A stretch of 64,000 nt of DNA from Natronococcus sp. AD-5 (GCF_030734285.1 NZ_CP132294.1:1054001-1118000); one strand, 5' to 3'. Shown: positions 34,643-43,381, counted from the first letter of the stretch. Numbers and translations: made by a program. The notes: a model not told the origin generated them from the letters alone.

Positions 34643-35080
34643 TTACTCTGTGGGCGACTCCACCGCACCGATTTGTCTCAGAAGTCCGAGTGCGTCGTAG
34701 TGACTCCACATCTCGGCGACGTTCCCATCTTCGATCCGCGCCATCGTCATCCCCGCTAACTCGAGTTCTTCGTGAGTCGGTTCGACCCCCATAAGCTCTT
34801 TTTCGTGTCTTCCGTGGCCGGACCAGCGGAGGGAAACGATGTCACCGTCCGAAATCAGTTCATCGATGGTGACGTTCGGACCGCCCAAGGTCGTTCTGTA
34901 CATCCTCACGTACTCCTTTTGCCCGTCGGGCCCGCGAATTTCTCCGGGATACGCGGGGTCGTGATGGACGAAGTCCTCGGCGTACAGGTCGTCGATGAGA
35001 TCGTAGTTCCCCTCGTTCCAGACTTCCTCAATGTCCCGCCTCGCGAGTTCCTCGTTTTGACCGGCTTCCGTCGTTGCCAT
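34643..35080 (-). CDS. SnoaL-like / ester cyclase family protein
   Basis: 145 residues from ATG 35080 (MATTEAGQNEELARRDIEEV). It has the NTF2-like pattern of this group: WNEGNYDLIDDLYAEDFVHH, then GPDGQKEYVRMYRTTLGGPN and the central DGDIVSLRWSGHGRHEKELM, ending MWSHYDALGLLRQIG. Members range from polyketide cyclases to proteins of unknown substrate. A second copy of the family is at 41987-42457. It lies between repeat copies C and D. Confidence 0.82.
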   Translation of the reverse strand: MATTEAGQNEELARRDIEEVWNEGNYDLIDDLYAEDFVHHDPAYPGEIRGPDGQKEYVRMYRTTLGGPNVTIDELISDGDIVSLRWSGHGRHEKELMGVEPTHEELELAGMTMARIEDGNVAEMWSHYDALGLLRQIGAVESPTE

Positions 35081-35466
35081 GGATCTTTCCTCCCGTGGTG
35101 CATACTTCGTATCCGACCGAGTAGCCGGTGAGAAGCACACAATTATTTTCGACTTCTAAACGTAAATACGAGTATTCTACATTGATTGGTCAATTCTGGT
35201 TCCACAACTGTGGTATTAATCAACAGAATACGCAATTTCTGAAAGGAGTGTTTTCTGATGATATACGGTACTGACAAACCACGTGGTACTCGCACTACTC
35301 TACGACACTCTCAATATCTAATAGAACCGCGTCGTTCGATAAGCACCCGTAGTGACCACGAAAGCGTTCGAGGTCAGGTGGGCGTTATCCGTCGTGTACG
35401 CCGTGTGACCGCAGCCGTAGTCGCCGAGATCGCGAATACGAAAGCACGGCTCCCTCGAGGATCTCT
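35081..35466. other. Gene-free AT-rich stretch with decayed repeat copy D
   Basis: No gene seen. AT-rich for the first ~200 nt with a palindrome ACCACGTGGT near 35280. From 35385 TTATCCGTCGTGTACGCCGTGT resembles the segment in front of copies B and C. Confidence 0.45.
35385..35439 (+). repeat. Copy D, decayed, of the repeat in front of and including the ychF 3' end
   Basis: TTATCCGTCGTGTAC at 35385 matches the leader of copy C with few differences, and about 41 nt on AGATCG at 35427 matches the start of the core, with only 10 of 14 core bases kept. The spacing (37-41 nt in B, C and D) is similar. A weaker call than A-C. Confidence 0.35.
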
Positions 35467-35814
35467 CTACCGGACGATTTCCTCGTGGATCGACTCGCCT
35501 TCTCCGGGCTTCGATTTCCATTCCCACTCGTCTGCGACTCTCACACGGCCATCCTCGAGCAGTTCGACGCCTCCGACGGAGTGGCCGGTGGCGGTTTCGC
35601 CGTCCGCGTTGATCTGCGTGTACCTAACGTCCCACCGTTCTCCGTCGAACGTCCCGACTAGGTGTCCGTCCGCGACGGTGCCACCGGAGTAGTTCGCGTA
35701 GATCCGTTCACCGCCCTGTTCGAAGTGAAACACCGTCTCCGCACCCACTTCACCGTCTCCATCGTTCGCGACGCCGGTGAGCGTCCGGCCGTCCCGCGAA
35801 ATTTCGTCTGCCAT
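35467..35814 (-). CDS. Conserved hypothetical beta-rich protein
   Basis: 115 residues from ATG 35814 (MADEISRDGRTLTGVANDGD). The repeated G-x-x-G strand pattern FEQGGERIYANYSGGTVADG, HLVGTFDGERWDVRYTQINA and LLEDGRVRVADEWEWKSKPG is that of a small beta-sheet protein sometimes labelled N-acetylglutamate-synthase-like by annotation pipelines, without experimental basis. No membrane segment or Cys. Function unknown. Confidence 0.65.
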   Translation of the reverse strand: MADEISRDGRTLTGVANDGDGEVGAETVFHFEQGGERIYANYSGGTVADGHLVGTFDGERWDVRYTQINADGETATGHSVGGVELLEDGRVRVADEWEWKSKPGEGESIHEEIVR

Positions 35815-36208
35815 ACGGTAGCCGATCCGACAGGTCACATAACAGTTCCGGTGTCCCGTCCGCACCCGTCACGACCACGAATTGCCCCGGTAACCGTCTC
35901 GATCGGTGACGCAGAACGCTCCCTCGTCGGAACGGGTACTCGACGTCGCGGCCGCCGCCGATGCTCCGGTGAGCACGTAGCGGGTGTCCGGTTCCGGAGA
36001 GAGGACCATCGCCCCCACCGCCGGAAGGGAGACCGCGAGCCCCCGCCGGATCGATCAGCGCGGGGAGAGCTATCTCGAGCACCGTCCGGTCACACCTCGG
36101 TCGGTCTGGCGGTCCCTCGGAGACGCACTACCGGCCACATTCGCGTTCGCCGGTGAGAGCGGCGGGTCGCTCGGGTTCGAAGGCGGACGTCTCGAGCCAG
36201 TCGGCAGT
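35815..36208. other. Gene-free stretch
   Basis: About 390 nt of GC-rich DNA. A minus-strand frame (35750-36082) starts with an uneven hydrophobic stretch but continues as Arg-rich shadow sequence, so I see no gene here; a decayed one is possible. Confidence 0.4.
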
Positions 36209-37084
36209 TCACCAGAAGTGGGAGAGGGGCTCGAACCAGACGGCGGCGACCAAGACGGCGAGGAAGACGTACGAACCCCGGATGAGCAACATCGTCGCCA
36301 GCTCCGGCGGCGCGCGTCGGGCGACGGCGGCGACCGCGGCGAAGGCGAGCGCCGCGAGGACCGCGGTCGGCGGGAACACCCGCGCGGCGGCGAAGGCGAT
36401 GACGACCAGTAGCGCCGCAACCATGAGCCCGTACGCGACAGCGTAGGCGCGATCCGGACCCACGGCGACGGCGACGGTCCGCTTCCGGATCGAGCGGTCG
36501 TAGTCGTAGTCCGTGGCGTCGTCGATCACCTTGACACCCGACAGCAAGACGAGGAAGACGGCGGCGAAGCCGAGCGGGACGGCCGCGATCGTCTCGGCTT
36601 GCGCGTAGAAGCCGCCGAGGATCGAGAGCGCGATCCCGAGCGGGTAGCCGGTCGTCGCCGTCACGGGGTTCGTGTCGAGCTGTGGCGCGTGGTGGTAGGC
36701 GATCAACCACGTCGGGACGGTTAGCGCGACGGCGGTCCAGTCGACCAGCGCGAGGAGGACGAGACAGCAGCACGCGAACGTCGCCGTCGACAGCGCGAGA
36801 CCGACGCGACACCCCCGTTCGGTCAGCGGGTGGTCGTCGTCCTCGTCGCGAACGTAGAAGTCGACGTAACCGTCCTTGATGTGGGCCGTGTACACCGCCG
36901 CGAACATCGCGACGACGTGAACCGCCGCGACCCCCGGGGCGACCTCCCGAGCCAGGAGCGCCCCGAACAGGGAGGCGGCGAGCGGCGGAAGCATGAACAC
37001 GGGATGGACCTGCGACCAGAACGCCCGGGCCGTCGCCCCGGCGCCGGCCCCGTGTCTCGCGAGGAACATAGCTCGTGTCACCAC
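36209..37084 (-). CDS. UbiA-family prenyltransferase
   Basis: 291 residues and about eight membrane segments (start could be ATG 37069). The two Asp-rich motifs of UbiA enzymes are seen: DGYVDFYVRDEDDDHP in the first loop, and VIDDATDYDYDRSIRKRTVA in the second. They bind the Mg-diphosphate of an isoprenyl donor. In archaea such enzymes make digeranylgeranylglyceryl phosphate, menaquinone or heme O side chains; which one is not clear, and the first motif deviates from the usual N-x-x-x-D. Stands alone on its strand. Confidence 0.82.
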   Translation of the reverse strand: MVTRAMFLARHGAGAGATARAFWSQVHPVFMLPPLAASLFGALLAREVAPGVAAVHVVAMFAAVYTAHIKDGYVDFYVRDEDDDHPLTERGCRVGLALSTATFACCCLVLLALVDWTAVALTVPTWLIAYHHAPQLDTNPVTATTGYPLGIALSILGGFYAQAETIAAVPLGFAAVFLVLLSGVKVIDDATDYDYDRSIRKRTVAVAVGPDRAYAVAYGLMVAALLVVIAFAAARVFPPTAVLAALAFAAVAAVARRAPPELATMLLIRGSYVFLAVLVAAVWFEPLSHFW

Positions 37085-37287
37085 GGACCGACGTAAAATA
37101 CCGTGGGTAGCCGGGGGGGGTCGTCCGGCTCCGCCCCGGGATCCGGTTACTGCGACGGGTGCGCGATACCGTCCGATGGAGTTCGGTTTCGTCGCGTCCG
37201 GGGTCGGACCCGGGAAGGGGCGAACGGATCACCCCCGATCCCGCTGGTACGCACAGATTCATGTGCCAGTACGGCCCATGATGGGCT

Positions 37288-38979
37288 ATGCCGGACAGCT
37301 ACACTGGTGCCGACCTCTTTACCGACGCTCTCGAGTCCTACGGCGTCGACTACGTCTTCGGCAACCCGGGAACGACGGAGCTACCGATCATGGACGCGAT
37401 CAGCGACAGCGACCTCGAGTACGTCCTCGGGCTCCACGAGGACGTCGCGGTCGGGATGGCGTCGGGCTACGCCCAGACCCGGCGGTACCACGCCCACCAC
37501 GACGAGTCGATCACCCCGGTCGGCGTCGCGAACCTCCACATCGCCCCCGGCCTGGCCCACGGCCTCGGTAACCTCTACGCCGCCAAGGTCGCCGGCGCGC
37601 CGGTGGTCGTCACCGCGGGGAACCACAGCACCGACTTCCGCCACGAGGAGCCGATCCTGTCGGGCGACCTGGTGGATATGGCCGAGGAGTTCTGCAAGTG
37701 GTCCGACGAGGTGCTCGACGTCGAGGCGCTGCCGACGATGCTCCGGCGAGCCTTCCGGGTCGCGATGACGCCGCCGACCGGTCCCGTCTTCCTCGCCCTC
37801 CCGCTCGACGTGACCCTCGCCGAGACCGACGCCGAACCCGAGCGGCTCGGACCGATTCCCAACGCCGGAACCGGCGACCCGGCCAACCTCGAGCGGGCGG
37901 CCGACTTGCTGGTCGAGGCCGAGAACCCGGTGATGATCGTCGGCGACCACGTCGCTCGCTCGGGCGTGGACGCCGTTACCGCGGCGGTCGAACTCGCCGA
38001 GGCGACGGGGACCCGGGTCCACGGCGAGATCATGGCCTGCGAGATCGACTACCCGACCGACCACGACCAGTGGGTCTCTTACATCCCGCCGGACGAGGAC
38101 CTCGCGTCGATGCTGATGGACACCGACACGCTCCTGTTCGCGGGCTGCTCGACGCACACGACGCTGACCCGCCACGAGGAGGCGCTGGTCGATCCGGAGA
38201 CGACCTGCATCCACGTCGGTCCCGACCCCTGGCAGCTCGGCAAGAACCAGCCGGCCGACGCCGCGGTCGTCGGCGACCCCGGGCTCGCCCTGCAGGAACT
38301 CACCGAGCGAGTGCAGGGGCGGCTCTCGGACGACGACGTCGCGGCGCGACTCGAGAACGTCGGCGCGATAAAGGAGATGGTCGAGGCGAAGATCGCGGCG
38401 ATGGGCGAGGACGAGGCGGCGGACGATCCGCGGGCCTCGAAGGCCCAGCTCGTCGACGCGATGGAACGGGTCGCCGGCGACGCCTACGTCGTCGACGAGG
38501 GAGTGACCTCGAAGTACGCGATGCTCACCCGCTGGGAGTTCGCTCCCGAGCAGTACATCTCGAACAAGGGCGGCGGACTCGGCTACGGACTCTCGGCGTC
38601 GATCGGCGCCGCCCTCGCCGAGAGTCAGCGCGCCGAGCCCCGCGACGTGATCGGCTTCATCGGCGACGGCTCCTACCTGTACTACCCGAACGCCGTCTAC
38701 AGCGCGGCACGGTACGACCTCGATCTCACCGTCGTCATCCCCGACAATCGCAACTACCGAATCCTGAAGGACAACACGCTCAAAATTATGGGCGGCGAGG
38801 AAGACGACTACGAGTTCGTCGGGATGGACTTCGAGCCGCCGGTCGACATCCCCGCGAACGCCGAGAGCCACGGCGCCCGCGGCGAACTCGTCGAGACGCC
38901 CGACGAGATCGAGGGGGCGCTCGAGGAGGCGCTCGCCCGCGACGGTCCCGACGTGCTCGACGTGCTCGTTCACGACTGA
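37288..38979 (+). CDS. Thiamine-diphosphate-dependent enzyme (benzoylformate-decarboxylase-like)
   Basis: 563 residues. The N-terminal PYR domain has FGNPGTTELP and the activating Glu51 in LHEDVAVGMASGYAQ. The central domain follows, and the C-terminal PP domain carries the ThDP motif GDGSYLYYPNAVYSAARYDL (from about 459) ending at Asn-Asn-like DNRNY. The GNPGT-start and overall order resemble benzoylformate and phenylpyruvate-type decarboxylases. It likely decarboxylates a 2-oxo acid. No lipoyl or E2 genes are beside it. Confidence 0.87.
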   Translation: MPDSYTGADLFTDALESYGVDYVFGNPGTTELPIMDAISDSDLEYVLGLHEDVAVGMASGYAQTRRYHAHHDESITPVGVANLHIAPGLAHGLGNLYAAKVAGAPVVVTAGNHSTDFRHEEPILSGDLVDMAEEFCKWSDEVLDVEALPTMLRRAFRVAMTPPTGPVFLALPLDVTLAETDAEPERLGPIPNAGTGDPANLERAADLLVEAENPVMIVGDHVARSGVDAVTAAVELAEATGTRVHGEIMACEIDYPTDHDQWVSYIPPDEDLASMLMDTDTLLFAGCSTHTTLTRHEEALVDPETTCIHVGPDPWQLGKNQPADAAVVGDPGLALQELTERVQGRLSDDDVAARLENVGAIKEMVEAKIAAMGEDEAADDPRASKAQLVDAMERVAGDAYVVDEGVTSKYAMLTRWEFAPEQYISNKGGGLGYGLSASIGAALAESQRAEPRDVIGFIGDGSYLYYPNAVYSAARYDLDLTVVIPDNRNYRILKDNTLKIMGGEEDDYEFVGMDFEPPVDIPANAESHGARGELVETPDEIEGALEEALARDGPDVLDVLVHD

Positions 38980-39288
38980 ACCGAGACCTCGCGGACGATT
39001 CGGCGCCGTGAAGTGATCGTCGACCTCGGGTGCGATCCTCAGCGGACGCCTCCGTGGCTTTCTGCTTTCCGCCGAATGCGCGCTCGTATTTAGCGGAACG
39101 CCGGTTCCGATCCACGTCCGATCCCACGGGCTCCGTCGCACCCGGGACGCGCAGCCCGACGGTCCGCTCGCCGTCCTGCTGGAGGGAGCTCGGTTCGCGT
39201 CTTCGAGAGGCCTACCGAATCGGTTACCTCCTCGTGCGGCGGAGCTACAACCCGGACTGCGTGAAGCTTCATCTCCTTCCGGAGGGTA
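38980..39288. other. Gene-free stretch
   Basis: About 310 nt of ordinary GC-rich DNA. No protein-like frame. GGAGG at 39281-39285 lies before the start of the following flavoprotein gene and may be its ribosome binding site. Confidence 0.4.
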
Positions 39289-40029
39289 GTGACGCGGGTG
39301 TCCGAAGACTATCACTCCGAAGTGGCGATCATCGGCGGCGGAGTAGCCGGGCGCTCGGCGGGGATCTTCACCGCTCGGCACGGCCTCGAGACGGTCGTGC
39401 TCTCCGCCGGAAGCCTGCTCCTTCGACGAAACGCGCACCTGGAAAACTATCCTGGATTCCCCGCGGGGGTGAACTCGCGGCTCCTCCTGGATCTGATGCG
39501 GGACCAAGCCGAGCGCTTCGGTTGCAAATTTCACGATGCGGAAGTTACGCGGCTCGAACCGATCGAGAACGGCTTTTCGATCGAAACGGCCTCCGGCGAC
39601 AGCCGCTCGGCGGAGTACGTGATCGCCGCCACGAAGAACGCGACCGGCTACGTAGACGGCATCGACGGCGTCACGATCGTCGAGCGAGGCGAGGAGTTCG
39701 TCGAAACCGACGACCGGGGTCGGACGGGCGTCGACGGGCTGTACGCGGCGGGACGTCTCGCAGCGAAGCCCCATCAGACGATCATCGCCGCCGGCCACGG
39801 CGCCGAAGTCGCCGTGACGCTGCTCGAAGAGCACGGCGGCGGATTTTTCCACGATTGGGTCGCCCCGGAAGGCTACTTTACCGGTCGCGGCATCGACGTT
39901 CCGCCGGGCGTCGAAGAGATCGACGAGGAGGAACGTCGGAGACGAGAGCGGGAGTCGATGAAAACCATGCGCGAATACTTCGCGGAGACGCATCCCGACG
40001 AGCCCGAACGACACCCGAACGTTCGGTGA
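39289..40029 (+). CDS. FAD-dependent oxidoreductase of thioredoxin-reductase-like fold, without CxxC
   Basis: 246 residues (GTG 39289; GTG 39298, which gives SEDYHSEVAIIGGG, is equally possible, being better spaced from GGAGG at 39281). FAD motif AIIGGGVAGRSAGIFTARHG and the later GVDGLYAAGRLAAKPHQTII (the GD/GxYAAGD-like block) are typical of the fold. The redox pair CxxC of thioredoxin reductase is missing, and the NADPH-binding insertion is short or absent. Substrate unknown; the C-terminal ~50 residues are charged. Confidence 0.75.
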   Translation: MTRVSEDYHSEVAIIGGGVAGRSAGIFTARHGLETVVLSAGSLLLRRNAHLENYPGFPAGVNSRLLLDLMRDQAERFGCKFHDAEVTRLEPIENGFSIETASGDSRSAEYVIAATKNATGYVDGIDGVTIVERGEEFVETDDRGRTGVDGLYAAGRLAAKPHQTIIAAGHGAEVAVTLLEEHGGGFFHDWVAPEGYFTGRGIDVPPGVEEIDEEERRRRERESMKTMREYFAETHPDEPERHPNVR

Positions 40030-40043
40030 GCGCCGCCCGGCGG

Positions 40044-41483
40044 TCACTCGCCGACTCCGAGCGAAGCGTCGTCGCGATCCGTCCCTTCCACCGCAGCCTC
40101 GGGAAATATCTTCCCCGGATTCAGCGTCCCCGTCGGGTCGAGCGCGCGTTTGACCCGTCGCATCGTCTCGACCGCGCCGGGGCCGTGTTCGGCCTCGAGG
40201 TACTCGCGTTTGCCCTGGCCGATGCCGTGCTCGCCGGTGGCGGTGCCGCCGAACTCGAGCGCTCGCTCGACGACGGCGGCGTAGACCTCCTCACCCTGCT
40301 CGACGTGGACCGGATCGTCCCGGTCGACGAGGACGGTGTAGTGGAGGTTCCCGTCGCCCGCGTGGCCGAAGCAGGGGACCAGCAGGTCGTGCTCGTCGGC
40401 GAGACGTCTGGTCTCGCGGACGATCGCCGGATAGGAACTGATCGGGACCGTCACGTCGCCGGGGTGCAGCGGCTCGAGGTCGGCGTCGTACGTCGCGACG
40501 GCGTAGGCCAGCTCCCGACGGGCCCGCCAGAGCTCGTCCATCTCGGCGTCGTCCGCGCTCACCTCGAAGCGGGCGACGTCGTGCTCCGCGAAGATCGTCC
40601 GACAGAGGTCGATCTCCTCCCCGACGCCGTGATTGGCGTGGAACTCGAGGAAGACCATCGGCGCGTCGGGGAGGTCGGTCCCCAGGTAGGCGTTGGCCAT
40701 CCGCGCGCTCAGCCCGTCGACGAGTTCGATCCGCGCAACGTCGACGTCGGCCCGCACGGCGTCGGAGACGGCCGCGGTCGCGTCGTCGAGCGTCTCGAAG
40801 AGCGCCCGGCCGCCGCGGATCTGCTGCGGACGGCCCGCGAGCTCGAGAGTCGCCTCGGTAACGACGGCGAGGGTGCCCTCGCTGCCGACGATCAGCTCGG
40901 TGAGGTTGTAGCCGCTCGAGGTCTTGATCGCCCGCGAGCCCGTCTCGACGACGGTGCCGTCGGCGAGGACGGCCTCGAGGCCGAGCACCCAGTCGGCGAT
41001 CTCGCCGTACCGGACCGTCTCCATCCCGCCGGCGTCCGTCGCGATCATGCCCCCGATCGTCGAGATGTCGCCCGACGAAGGCAGCGGCGGGAAGAAGAGG
41101 CCGTCGGCGGCGACGTGTTCCTCGACGTCCGAGCCGATGATCCCCGGCCCGACGTCGATCTGGAAGTCGTCGGGTCGGTACTCTCGAACGCCGTCCATCC
41201 GCGTGAGATCGAGGCTGATCCCGCCGCCGGCGGGAACGGCGTTGCCCTCGAGGCCCGTCCCCGCCGCGTAGGGCGTCACCGGGACCCCGCGTTCGGTCGC
41301 CGCCGCGAGGACCGCCGAGACGTCGTCGGTGGTCTCGGGCCAGACGACGGCGTCGGGACGGACGCCTTCCCCTAGCTGCTCCGCCCCCCAGTCAGCGGCG
41401 TGGCTGTCGCGCTGCCCGTCGGCGAACGAGCGCTGGTCGTCCGCGAGGGGCAATTCCTCAAGAAACGAACAGTCGTGCGTCAT
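40044..41483 (-). CDS. FAD-linked oxidase (GlcD / D-lactate dehydrogenase type)
   Basis: 479 residues. The PCMH-type FAD domain has VTPYAAGTGLEGNAVPAGGG and PSSGDISTIGGMIATDAGGM, plus AIKTSSGYNLTELIVGSEGT. The C-terminal substrate domain has PCFGHAGDGNLHYTVLVD and GTATGEHGIGQGKREYLEAE, the latter with the conserved His. It oxidises D-lactate, glycolate or a related 2-hydroxy acid. In haloarchaea a GlcD-like gene with a separate Fe-S subunit is common, but no such partner is adjacent. It is convergent with the preceding flavoprotein gene. Confidence 0.9.
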   Translation of the reverse strand: MTHDCSFLEELPLADDQRSFADGQRDSHAADWGAEQLGEGVRPDAVVWPETTDDVSAVLAAATERGVPVTPYAAGTGLEGNAVPAGGGISLDLTRMDGVREYRPDDFQIDVGPGIIGSDVEEHVAADGLFFPPLPSSGDISTIGGMIATDAGGMETVRYGEIADWVLGLEAVLADGTVVETGSRAIKTSSGYNLTELIVGSEGTLAVVTEATLELAGRPQQIRGGRALFETLDDATAAVSDAVRADVDVARIELVDGLSARMANAYLGTDLPDAPMVFLEFHANHGVGEEIDLCRTIFAEHDVARFEVSADDAEMDELWRARRELAYAVATYDADLEPLHPGDVTVPISSYPAIVRETRRLADEHDLLVPCFGHAGDGNLHYTVLVDRDDPVHVEQGEEVYAAVVERALEFGGTATGEHGIGQGKREYLEAEHGPGAVETMRRVKRALDPTGTLNPGKIFPEAAVEGTDRDDASLGVGE

Positions 41484-41597
41484 ACGTGCACGTTATTCAC
41501 GACCGATATCAACGTTGTCCCGGTTCTCGGGCGCCGCAGCGCCCGCGATTACGGTTCGAGAACAACGGTGACGGTGCTCGAGCCCGTTCGAACGACC

Positions 41598-41897
41598 GTG
41601 ACCGACTCGCCGGACGACCGTCCCGCCGATCCGCTCGAGGTGCAACTCGAGGCGCTTCGCGACCACCTCGAGGCGACCGCCGAGCTTCCGATCGACCCGA
41701 AGACGAACCGCTGGCTCGGGGAAGCCGAGGCCGTCGCTCGAGACGCTGCTCAAAACGACGTCGATCCGGCGACGGCTCGCGAGCGCGTGGGGCAGGTGCA
41801 GCGGCTGCTTTCGGCGGCCGACGAGCCCGATCACGAGGAGGCGGCCGCGCACCTCGAGGCGGCCCGCGACCTGTGTCGGGACGTTCTATCGACGTGA
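41598..41897 (+). CDS. Small helical protein of unknown function (DUF8152-like)
   Basis: 99 residues if started at GTG 41598 (reads TDSPDDRPADPLEVQLEALR after the start); GTG 41568 is an alternative with 10 more residues. Two to three helices: DPLEVQLEALRDHLEATAEL and ATARERVGQVQRLLSAADEP, with PIDPKTNRWLGEAEAVARDA between. I associate this pattern with a small haloarchaeal family (DUF8152). Soluble, no Cys. It is divergent from the GlcD-type gene. Confidence 0.6.
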   Translation: MTDSPDDRPADPLEVQLEALRDHLEATAELPIDPKTNRWLGEAEAVARDAAQNDVDPATARERVGQVQRLLSAADEPDHEEAAAHLEAARDLCRDVLST

Positions 41898-41986
41898 GAT
41901 GTGGATCGCGCGTCGTCGTATCTATCAGCCGTCTCACCGCTGTGTGAGTCAGTTAATACCACGCAGTGCCTCTCTAGATATGGTGA

Positions 41987-42457
41987 GTGATGATGCCGCT
42001 CGAAGAAATGACACCGTCCGAGGAGAACAAAGAACTCGTCAAGCGCGCTTCGTTCGAACCGTACACCGAGGGGAACGTGGACGCCATCGACGAACTCGTG
42101 AGCGAGAGGTACGTGCTTCACGACCCCACGAGTCCCGAGGAGATCCGCGGCCGCGAGGGGCTCAAGGAGCACATCGAATCGCTCCGGAACGCATTCCCGG
42201 ACCTCTCCGCCACGATCGAACACGCGGTCGCCGAAGACGATCTCGTCACGGTCCACTTCACGACCAGCGGGACCCATGAGGGTCCGGTGCCCGATCTCGA
42301 CCTCGAGCCGACCGGCGAAACGTTCGAAATTTCCGGAATGGAACTCGACCGGATCGAGGGCGGCAAACTGGTCGAAACCTGGCTCGTCTACGATACGCTC
42401 GAGTTCGCTCGCCAACTGGGTGCGATCCCCGAAATGGACGTTGCTGCTGAGACGTAG
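41987..42457 (+). CDS. SnoaL-like / ester cyclase family protein
   Basis: About 154-156 residues, with starts GTG 41987, ATG 41990 or ATG 41993, all in frame. The TATA-like AGTTAATACC at 41951-41960 is 30 nt or so upstream, favouring a leaderless start. NTF2-like pattern: FEPYTEGNVDAIDELVSERY, HDPTSPEEIRGREGLKEHIE, VHFTTSGTHEGPVPDLDLEP and MELDRIEGGKLVETWLVYDT. A distant paralogue of the gene at 34643-35080. Confidence 0.82.
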   Translation: MMMPLEEMTPSEENKELVKRASFEPYTEGNVDAIDELVSERYVLHDPTSPEEIRGREGLKEHIESLRNAFPDLSATIEHAVAEDDLVTVHFTTSGTHEGPVPDLDLEPTGETFEISGMELDRIEGGKLVETWLVYDTLEFARQLGAIPEMDVAAET

Positions 42458-42617
42458 TGCGCCGGGCGAATTGCGTCCCTTTTGTTTTGCCGGGTGCACG
42501 TACCGCTCTCGTAGTTAGTAATACGGTTTCTTCACTCCGACGAACGTGAAACGCCTGTTGCGTACCGGTCGTAACTCTCAGAGCGACACTCAACCTGCTC
42601 GATTGCTGTTGAGAGCG

Positions 42618-42650
42618 GCGTGCTGAATACAGAGGATGAGTTCAGCACGC
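42618..42650. repeat. 10-bp perfect inverted repeat
   Basis: GCGTGCTGAA (42618-42627) pairs with TTCAGCACGC (42641-42650) around a 13-nt loop. A T-rich stretch (CATCTTTTATTTCTC) follows on the plus strand. It may be a transcription terminator or part of a mobile-element end; similar words (GTGCTGCATT, TTGAATTCAGCA) recur near 43195-43225. Confidence 0.55.
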
Positions 42651-42758
42651 GGCATCTTTTATTTCTCGCTGAAGTCAACGAATCGACCACTCAGTAAATA
42701 TGCAAACTGAACGTGACCGGGACTGCAGAGATCGCTGCGGAACCGCAATGATTCTACG

Positions 42759-42795
42759 GTAAACACTATGGTAGAATGTTAAACACTATAGTAGA
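42759..42795 (+). promoter_or_regulatory. Tandem 20-nt-spaced promoter element
   Basis: AAACACTATGGTAGA at 42761-42775 is repeated as AAACACTATAGTAGA at 42781-42795, exactly 20 nt apart and AT-rich. The second copy ends 20 nt before the ATG of the Cys-rich membrane protein. A doubled TATA/BRE region or operator for one factor is likely. Confidence 0.5.
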
Positions 42796-42815
42796 TAGTG
42801 GAGAATAGACGAGTT

Positions 42816-43121
42816 ATGCCCTCAGAGACGGACGGTTCAATATCGGAACACACTCTCAGTTCATTCGTCCGTACCGTAATCAGTGTGCGCAACCTCGTGA
42901 TGGTGGTCGCTGGGATTCTGGCTGGGTCCAGTATTGCCGTACTGGGAAAGGACGCCGTTGTCGTTCCTCTCGTCGGATCGATCCCCGGAATACTAGTCGG
43001 CGCTGTCGGACTCGCCGTCGCTCTCGCCGTGTATCGGGAGGGGAGTTGCTGTGATGACTGCAGGAACAAGGAGTGTGATTGCACAGATGAGTGTGGCGAC
43101 AGTTGCTCGTACAACCCGTGA
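42816..43121 (+). CDS. Small membrane protein with Cys-rich tail
   Basis: 101 residues from ATG 42816 (MPSETDGSISEHTLSSFVRT). Two hydrophobic helices (NLVMVVAGILAGSSIAVLG and VPLVGSIPGILVGAVGLAVA) are followed by a 25-residue tail with eight cysteines, CCDDCRNKECDCTDECGDSC. The Cys pattern suggests metal binding or a redox relay on one membrane face. A tandem promoter repeat lies just upstream. Family not recognised. Confidence 0.7.
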   Translation: MPSETDGSISEHTLSSFVRTVISVRNLVMVVAGILAGSSIAVLGKDAVVVPLVGSIPGILVGAVGLAVALAVYREGSCCDDCRNKECDCTDECGDSCSYNP

Positions 43122-43381
43122 CGGCTATCGGGAGTGATATGCTTCACCCTGTACTGAACGATCGCTACTCTTCGCTAATCGACCGTCGGAAAGTGCTGCA
43201 TTCGCGCCTTGAATTCAGCAACAGTTGAGCGTGTTACCTGATCACTGACGCCTGCCTCGAACTTGTTCTGATTTCTGCTCCATCTCCCTCTGGGAAGAGT
43301 TCGGTCGGTTGGATCTGGCGAATTCCACTAAATACTACTCTCAGCAGTCTAAGGGTTGTCATCTACGATATTGGTGGCTAG

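Larger units (their letters stand above)
42458..42815. other. Gene-free stretch with a hairpin and a tandem repeat
   Basis: About 360 nt. It contains a perfect 10-bp hairpin at 42618-42650 and a 20-nt-spaced tandem element right before the Cys-rich membrane protein gene (listed separately). Confidence 0.5.

Noticed and set aside
37381-40047. 888-codon minus-strand frame opposite the ThDP enzyme and the flavoprotein
   Set aside because: Antisense shadow of high-GC codons without any domain; the plus-strand proteins are unmistakable.
39030-41375. 781-codon plus-strand frame
   Set aside because: Crosses the flavoprotein and is antisense to the GlcD-type oxidase, with Arg/Asp-rich meaningless sequence.
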